A stretch of 64,000 nt of DNA from Limnoperna fortunei (Eukaryota; Mollusca; Bivalvia; Mytilida; Modiolidae): positions 21,050,492 to 21,114,491 of the forward strand of contig OX104120.1 of NCBI GenBank assembly GCA_944474755.1, given 5' to 3'. Below the pieces are notes generated by a model. It ran no database searches, was not told the origin of the DNA, and saw only the letters and a list, made by a program, of their open reading frames with translations. The stretch's first letter is position 1, and each line of letters opens with the position of its first letter. The position numbers and the translations under genes were made by a program. Below are positions 38,101 through 47,100 of this stretch, one piece after another.

Positions 38101-41100
38101 ACGTGGTCACCCATTTTAAAAGTCAGCTTGTATTAAACTATTCAAAATTATTAATGTGCCTACGTATTGCTTTGTTTCAATGTATATAAGTATTCACAGT
38201 GACGTCATACTGTTTTAATGCATAGAAGTATTCACATCATATACGTACTGTCATCAGCTGGACACAGTTCATTATAGAATCCACAAGGTGGCGTATCAGG
38301 CGGTTTATATGTTTTACTTGTTAGACCATTACCCCATATTATATCACCTACATTGGTTTTCTGAAAAATTGCATTTGTACAAAAAAAATTATTTCACAAT
38401 CTTTTTTGTTTTTAATTATTTTGTATTAAGTAAAAGTAAGCAGTGCATAAAATATTGGAATGCCAGTGGCGAGTAAATAGAGAGCAAGACTCGTCAGTGT
38501 TGAGTGCATAAAATATTAGCCTGCAAAATAATATAAGTAAAGAAGTTACAGAGCTATATCACTCCAAATATGAATGAGAAAAAGCTGCTTCATCAAAGCT
38601 TATCCAACGTGCGAATCTAAATTATAATCAACACTGTAAAATGTAAAGTTTTTAAGAATTTATTCACTTCAATGTAATAAACTGTGGATATTAAAATTAA
38701 TCTAACGGAAACGGAATTAAAAACAGGTTACATGTTGACGATTAAGTATATCCCTTAGTTAGGCAAATATAATTCGCTTTGCTTGTGTTTTTAACAGCAA
38801 TTATACAATGAACACTTCCATCTACAAGTTTTAAATCCTATATATGCAACAAGATAAAATAATCAACAACATATAAAATAAATTTCACGTTCCACGCTCC
38901 TAATTCGATTTCGGAAGCAGTTTCTACTTTCATGAACACCTTAATCCATGAATTATGTAACATGCCAACAGAAAAAAACAACGTAAACAACAAACATGAC
39001 AACGATATTCGTTCTATCGACCTGGTAAAATGATTTTCACATACTTGGAAAGCAGAAGATATCAAATCGTAAATAAATATTAAAAAGACAAACCGTAGCC
39101 AGAAAAGCAACAAACAAAATTCATCTGGAACAAACATAGAACACGTGATAACAACACGGACTCCAAAGTTGGGTGGTAAAACTGGTTCCTGCACTGTATG
39201 TACCGCCCTACATGTTATTCTCCGAAGTCCAGTAAAAAAATCGTAAATGAGGTAAAGGGACGCAAAACAAATACGACAATGCAAGCACATACTTAAAAAA
39301 CAACACATGCAGACTTTACAATCAATAAAAATAACGTTTGATATAAATTTGAGTATTGGTATGTATCAATGTATCACTGAAGCTGAAAACGCCATCTTTT
39401 ACTTACATGTTGACTTGGTGGCTGAAATGTTGTGATTTATAGTGAACACAGTGACGATAAATAATGTTAATGGCGTTCCTTTTTGTGGCTTACAATTTAA
39501 GTCGATTTATAATATAAAACAATTAATTCTACATACTGTAAAATTCGAACAGACAGTAACTTCTTTCTCTTGAAAGCGAATCAAATTACTTATCAAGTTA
39601 AATCCAGTTAAATATATATTAGGATCCTTAGTTTAAAAATATCTGTGTTTTAAAAAGACTATAAAAAATGTCAACAACAAAGAAAAGATTAACAATACAT
39701 TAATTTTAGTGAATTTTATATAAACCGGCATATCGTAAAACCAATGACCACCAAGTGTATACATTTGATATGCTTATATTGGATACTAGTTTGTACATAC
39801 CGATTTAACTGTCCCATTGACTTTAGAATAATATTGATAAGCAACCAATGAAAACATCTTAGTTTCATTCAGGTCGTATATTGATAAATACGGATAACGG
39901 TCAGCAAATTGAGTAAGCAGAACTTCCCCTGATAAACCTAGTAAACAGTAAAAAATACAATGAAGTTAGCACTCTGGAAAATATAAATATGAAGATGAAT
40001 ACTAAATCCATATTTCTCGGGATTTAAAACATAGTCTTATAACTTAGTTGAAAGGAGTATTGTTTAAATTAAATTACAATAGAATGTTTCGTACTTTACT
40101 GGTAATACCCTACAGCAGGTTACAATTCGATTTACGGGACTAGGACAACACTCAATTGCATTAGGAAGACAAAATTAAAATCAACATTGTCCACTGTAGA
40201 GTAAAAAAAGGACATTAAATTAGGGCCTTGTATCAAAGTTTTTACAGATTTCTCCTTGGTAAGCTTCTTTCCATAACGATGCCTACCTTGAAAAGAGATC
40301 TCAGTAGCTGCATTTCGTATTGATGTCCCATTAACAACTGAAGCGTTTCCTCCCGTAGCGTTCAGAGCTAATCCATACAGCATTACGGCGTCATGCAAAA
40401 ATATGGAGTATGGATCCGGCTGCAATTCGTAGGAAATGACAATTATGTTTATACGTACCTAATTAATATCTAGTCCAACTATCGATATTCTAAATTTAAA
40501 AATAAAATGTCAAATACTGTAAGTCTTTATTAAATATGTATCACCATAAACAAGTATTTTAGCTTAAAATAATATACTGAACCAAACTAAAACGTCGCAA
40601 AAAACTAAAAATTCACAGACGTTGATTTTAAAATTATAGATTAAGTTTAATAAATTCATAACAAAATTTAACTGATGAAATAACGTGTATCTCCATCATC
40701 TGCACCTATCACAGCGACACTCCTTCGGTACATGGAAGTGATCAGACGGTATATGAACGGCATGGTAATACGTGCCTATACTCTTTAAAAAGTTATCAAA
40801 TGTTTAGTAGCAGTTGTGGGACTTGGCTGCACTACAATCAACCGTCTTTGAACTACGTTAAATACTCAATAAGGTTCAGATCTCGACTTAAGGCCGGCCA
40901 ATCCATAACACTGAATTATTATGTTGCAAGAGATCTCTAGTTTCTATTGCTGTATGAACACTTGCGTTATCATATCTGGTATGTTTTACAGCAAGATGGA
41001 TGTGACATGATATGGGGTCTCAAGACTTGGTCGATGTATCAGACAGGTGTTACACATCTGCCTTTTCCTAGGCCAAGGTTTTGGGAGACAGCTGGACAAA

Positions 41101-44100
41101 TTAATCTACATGTAATTCCACACCATACCATATTTGGGTATTGCAGCGTATGCACAGACGTTCATGATCCGGGTAGCACAGTTAAAGTCGTGGTCAATAA
41201 CTCAAGCGAATTGTCCTGCATGCAGTCTACCAATGACTTGTTCTCTTTGTTGTGGACTCAATTGTGGGATAACTCCCGTGTCAAAACATGCTGATATTCG
41301 TTACGTCTTTTATGCCGGTACCGAATCACAAAAGTCATGAACTTATTTTAAGAAAGTTACCAAGATGCGACGTTTCTTTTGCGGTTCAGAATATTAATAA
41401 AATGTTTTATCTGAGAATAAAATACAATTCGCTAATTTCAAGTACATGTAGTAACTGAATATTGCATTTGTTCCTTTCACGGTTATTTACACTTATTGTC
41501 ACATGCCTTGGTGAAATCAGGTGGTTTTCTACCAACCCAGATACTTTCTTGTATCCCTGTCTACGTGACTTGTATCCCACTTCCTTATAATCACGTGATT
41601 TGGCGAGTAGCAAGGATATAACATTGCTTTTCTAAGGACAGAACAAAAGTTAATGGAATGAAATTTCACCGCCTGGATAAATTCGTTATACAGTCAGTAA
41701 CAGGAGAGGAACGGAAATACATCGAATGCATGAAAAAAACTATCGAATCAGGTATCGGTTAACGATACGACATTTTCTCATTTCCGTATCACTTCTGATA
41801 ACTTATATCACAACTCTTGTCAACCTTAAGCTATAGGTATTGTGTCAAATGCTTTAAAAAGATATCTAAGTATCTTTGCTTTGACTGAAATACTTTACTT
41901 ACAACTGTGGCGTTTGGCATATTGGTATCGTTTCCAAACAATGCGTCTGCCGCAGACATGGCACCTGGGACCCATGATCTATCCAACTCTCTGGTGTCAC
42001 CAAGGATAATCTGGTCAGTATAGAATATATATTATTTTAATATTTCGTATCATTATCATACTGTTACAACATGTTGAATGTCACCAACTATTACCAGCGT
42101 ATCACGTACCTTTTGTATACAGTTAATGATTACAAATTATTAATAAGTTTAAGGTAAACACATTTAGAATCACAGCTTTTGAATGACCACAGTAAATAAA
42201 TTGCGTGGTAATGTCAAAGATGTCTAATATCTCACTGGTATACTATTAACATGTATCCATTGTGGTCTTAAAAAACTGTTTTTAAAATTATCTTCGTATA
42301 ATTCTTGTTTTAATAGATTACGGGACGATAGAGCCCACTTTAATTCATAACATTTATATATTATTAATGGGTTGAGGGGGCGGGGTACATGTGTTCTGGG
42401 CGGGCTACGGAAATGCGATAATACTTTTCTATTAAAGGTGGAGTACTAAACCCAGAGTAGACAACCCTATAAAACATACAGGAAGGGTAGACAACCCTAT
42501 AAAACATACAGGAAGGGTAGACAACCCTATAAAACATACAGGAAGGAAGTTTGTTTAAATATGGTTAACGCTTTTTACAGCAACTGTTTAAACTATAACG
42601 TGGCGTCCAATTTTTATTGGAGAAGGAAGCCAGAGTACACCGTAAAAACCAAGACCTTCGCTAAAAACTGGCATTCCTTCAGTTAAATAAACCTTTCGTT
42701 AGATGAACCTGAGTTAGATAAACCTTTCCCAACTTTATTTGTGTATTAGTATACCCTGAAGAAATAGATTAGACATGCACCCACAATCAGAATGAAAGAT
42801 AACATTTTCGTCTTTATATTCGACCTGTCGTCGCAGTTAGTTGAGAGTAGAACTAGTTCTGCTATGTTACGCAAAGTAAACTTTTTGAACTCAATTCTTT
42901 TGGCTATTTTAAATTTCGTTGGCAATTTGTTTGTTGCAGACTGTAAACCAAAAAGCCAGAAAAATTCGCTTGAATAACTACTTTTATTTCAATATACTGG
43001 AACCTCAAAACATATCTACATAAATGCTTACACGAGGAAATAAAAATAACACAAATATACACCCCTCACATATGCAGGCACTATGACACTTTCTGGCACA
43101 GAGAACATAACTGGTGACCAGAAATAACCTCTACCACACGTCATCCCTCATTTATCGCGGGACTACATTGTTCGCCTACAAATAATGTTTGCAAACAAAG
43201 ACAGATGTTAGTAAAAAAAAAATACACGAGTTCTTGTTTATTTTTATACAACATGTACATTCTATTTATATACTTTTGATTTGTTTTGCTAAAAAGTACT
43301 GCGTTTGTTGAACGAGAGGCTTATCAGCCATGAGAGATATGTCCTCGTGGCGCCATTAATGGTGTGGCAGAGGTGATTGTGGTTGACGTAGGATATTCAG
43401 AATCCTTTTGAAATTGGTACTATAATTGCTTTAAAGTAGTTTAGATAGAATGACAGGGATTCCTCACTTTCAAACACTCGCGAGCCCCGGACTAAAATCA
43501 AAATTCCTACAAGCATTCCTGAGCATGACAAGTACATCGACAAGTTGTATAAATAATATATAGTTAAGAAAAAACATACATATAAAAGATTTTCTAATCC
43601 CCTTCGGGCTGCCTCGTCATCAGCATCGCCCTGTTCCCAAAATCCGGTGCTCTCTAAGCGCTCCATATCAGCCGTGGACGGTAAAGTTGTTTTTGCATAG
43701 AAGAATTGGTAGTCGCCACCTGTCATGCCGAGTCTGTCGGCATGCACCATGTATTTTCTCAGTTCTGAATCCGATATAACCAATATGATTACTGAAATTA
43801 ATTAATATCAAATTTTGAATTACAACATAGTTATTATTATTAGTCATTCTATCGCATAATACAATGAAATAAATAACATACGCACATTTTCTATTTTACT
43901 AGCCGACTAGTTAATGTTAACAAACTCACATGACTCAATAAGCTCATATTGCAACGGTTATTCTACATTATTATTAAAAATAGTGCTAAATTCTGAGAAA
44001 TCTTCTTTACATAATGCAACAAAGAGACCTCAGTATTTGCGTGGTTAAAGTAGTTAGACATCTAATATTGATTACTGGTGTGTCAACACTGATGTTGCAA

Positions 44101-47100
44101 TTTTGAACCTAAATACGTGTGTGTGCATGCATAGTGTGTCCAACTATAACCTTCAGTGATAAAGGTTACAAGTTTTTCTTCCGAAGGTCGTTGAGTTTTC
44201 ACAGGGTACCCTGCTTCATCCCCTTGCTTCAAAATGGCGTTAAACCACATTAAAAAAATACATACAATAAGATAAAGAAGTGAACTAAAATTCTTCGTTC
44301 ATTAAAAATGTAACAGTGCTTACTTCGTCCTTCGTATTTAATAGTGTTTAACATTGTATCTAGGGCTGCTTCACTGATGTTTCTGGCCACTTGGCTATAA
44401 TGGTGCACAATGTTGAACCCGATTACAGAGAGCGTCTTAATGGCGGACTCCAAGGAGTTAGCATAAGCAATGCTTTCCTCAGAACTTGTTGATATCATTA
44501 TCAGACGTAGCCATTTAAACTCGGAAAAAAATAGCACCGCAATTCCTCCTGTAAAAAAGGTTAATAAGAAAACAAACTTTCAAAAGTGTAATATTATCAA
44601 AATTTTATTTTCGGAGTTAAAAAACTAGGGGTGTTTTGTTACTTCAATAAAAAAAAGTTCTTTTGTACATCTATGTGTATGTAAATAGAATATGTTTCAT
44701 AACTTTTGGTATCAAAAATCGGTTGCAACAAATGTCGGCAGAAATTGTCAGCGCTTTACATTATAATTTTTTTTTTGTTCCGTCAACAAAAGTAAGGGGA
44801 CATAGATTTTCGGTCTGTTTCTTCGTTCGTCCGCCCTATCTCAACTTTACCTTTGCGTTTAACCTTTTTTAAGATGAATTTAAATCTTCATGGCATTTGG
44901 TACACGGTTACAACAGGATAAGATCTTTTTACTTCCAAAATTTAGTAGTGCCACGCTAAATAGTTCATGCTTTAGTGAAAAGGGTGTTTACCAATGTGCG
45001 CCAAGTCGCCGAGAAATGTGTTGTTATATTTAAAGCGCATGTGCGGCAATCACCACGCGATACATCTTATGTTCTTCGTCATGTCTTGAACATGATAAAG
45101 ATAGTGCAGGTTACAATATGGCAGGAACAAAACAATACCAAATATTAACAACAAAGTAAAGTTCTTTTCTGAAGGTCACAAACTATGTTCTAAGCAAAGG
45201 ATTAACAGGTTTATTTCTGTATATGTACTCAATCAAAATAATGAGCAAATAACCTTCGGCAACAAAAAGATTCATGCGTGAGATGTAATGAATTGTTTGT
45301 TAATTAAATTTAAAAAATAAGCTTTTAATAGACGTTTTAAAATTCAAACAAAAAGTTTATAAATCCAATGGAATCAAGTAGACATCAACAAGACGATGTA
45401 GAACGCGAAATGAAAAGAAAATCAATTTAAAGAATGATTTTCAAAGTATATGAACAAAATCGGGAATTCTTAAAATTTTTAAATTGATAAAAGCGGTAAC
45501 TGATCCCTACGATAACATATAGTCTGATTATGTAAAAATAAATAATCCGGCTATTTTCACATTAAAACCACATGTTTGTACAGGGGATTATCGTGTGAAG
45601 TACAGTACAGGTGTATGAATGAGATCAAATTAGATTTCAGGTAAAAAATAAGATAGAAAATAGAGCTGTATAAACGGTACATACAATTAATATTTTCTAC
45701 AATATTTACAATGCGTGGCAGTGCATTGATCGATAAACACAGTTAACCCTGCACCTATCTATAGGCCATAAAGGTAAAACCTTAATCTATTCTGTCAACT
45801 ACTTTTCAATTGTAAATATGTTTATGTAAATGTAATCAATTCAACTATCTGTATCACAATAAACAGAACACAGCAAGGTTTGTGTCACACCAACGAACTA
45901 ATATATTATACATAAGAAAACACCAGCAACTTTATTTTGGTTGAGGCCCAGGTAAATAAGGAACTAGGTCCAATTTTCCACACAAAGGGTAAGTTTAAAA
46001 GGATATGAATATGTCAAACGCGGAACATGGAATTTTTACTTAAAATTACAGACATAAACCAAAAACTGGCCTGTCATGAAATACCCCAGGTACAAAGTCA
46101 TGAAATACCCCAGGTACAGAGTCATGAAATACCCCAGGCACAGAGTCATGAAATACCCCAGGTACAGAGTCATGAAATACCCCAGGTACAAAGTCATGAA
46201 ATACCCCAGGTACAGAGTCATGAAATACCCCAGGTACAGAGTCATGAAATACCCAGGTACAAAGTCATGAAATACCCCAGGTACAGAGTCATGAAATACC
46301 CCAGGTACAGAGTCATGAAATACCCCAGGTACAAAGTCATGAAATACCCCAGGTACAAAGTCATGAAATACCCCAGGTACAGAGTCATGAAATACCCCAG
46401 GTACAAAGTAAATAGTAGTTACCTAATTGTGATAGTGGATAAACAGTGCGAACTAACGTGCTGGCTTTGGTTTTGTCGTCCAAACTCTCTTCATTGGATA
46501 ACCAACCAAACACTGGTATATTTCTATATGACGCAAGTTCAGCGATTGGCATCATAGCTGAAATAAATCAGTTCAATAAAAAATCGTATTCACGACTTGT
46601 ACCAAACATTTTTTTCATGTTTTAAAAAACATGCCGATTTTAAAAGGAAAAATACATACTTTATTAAAAAAAGATATTTTTTTTAATTTTGCTTCGGTAT
46701 ATGTCTAAATAAGTTTTGTTTTTGTTTAAATACAAGAACTATCTACTGGGGTAAGTTGAGGCAGGATTTCTGTCCGAGTTTACATCAATACAGTCATCTT
46801 TTCATTATTTTTTTTAAAGAGTAATATTTCGTGTATTTTAAACATCCGCACGATTTGAAATATATATCATGTTCAGTTTGTTACATAATCATTTATTTAT
46901 AAGCTACTTTTTCTAACATCATGCAATCTGGCTGTATTGTAAATAGAAGCGATTTATTAACTGCCAGACACCTGCCTAACAATGCACAAGTATATTGCAT
47001 CAAAATAGTCTATCTTTATTTATTTACTAAATATGGCAACTCTCGTTTATTCCTGTATTTTGAAAAAATAATATTCAGATGAACATGTTATCATGAACCT

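Noticed and set aside
38838..39308. 156-codon minus-strand open frame inside the cyclase exon 8-9 intron
   Set aside because: Hydrophobic, low-complexity reading without a recognisable family and without splice continuity; probably chance in an AT-rich intron.
46027..46557. Plus-strand 176-codon open frame with ([16 protein letters not shown]) repeats
   Set aside because: It is the 24-bp minisatellite read through plus the antisense of cyclase exon 3; no start context or independent motif.
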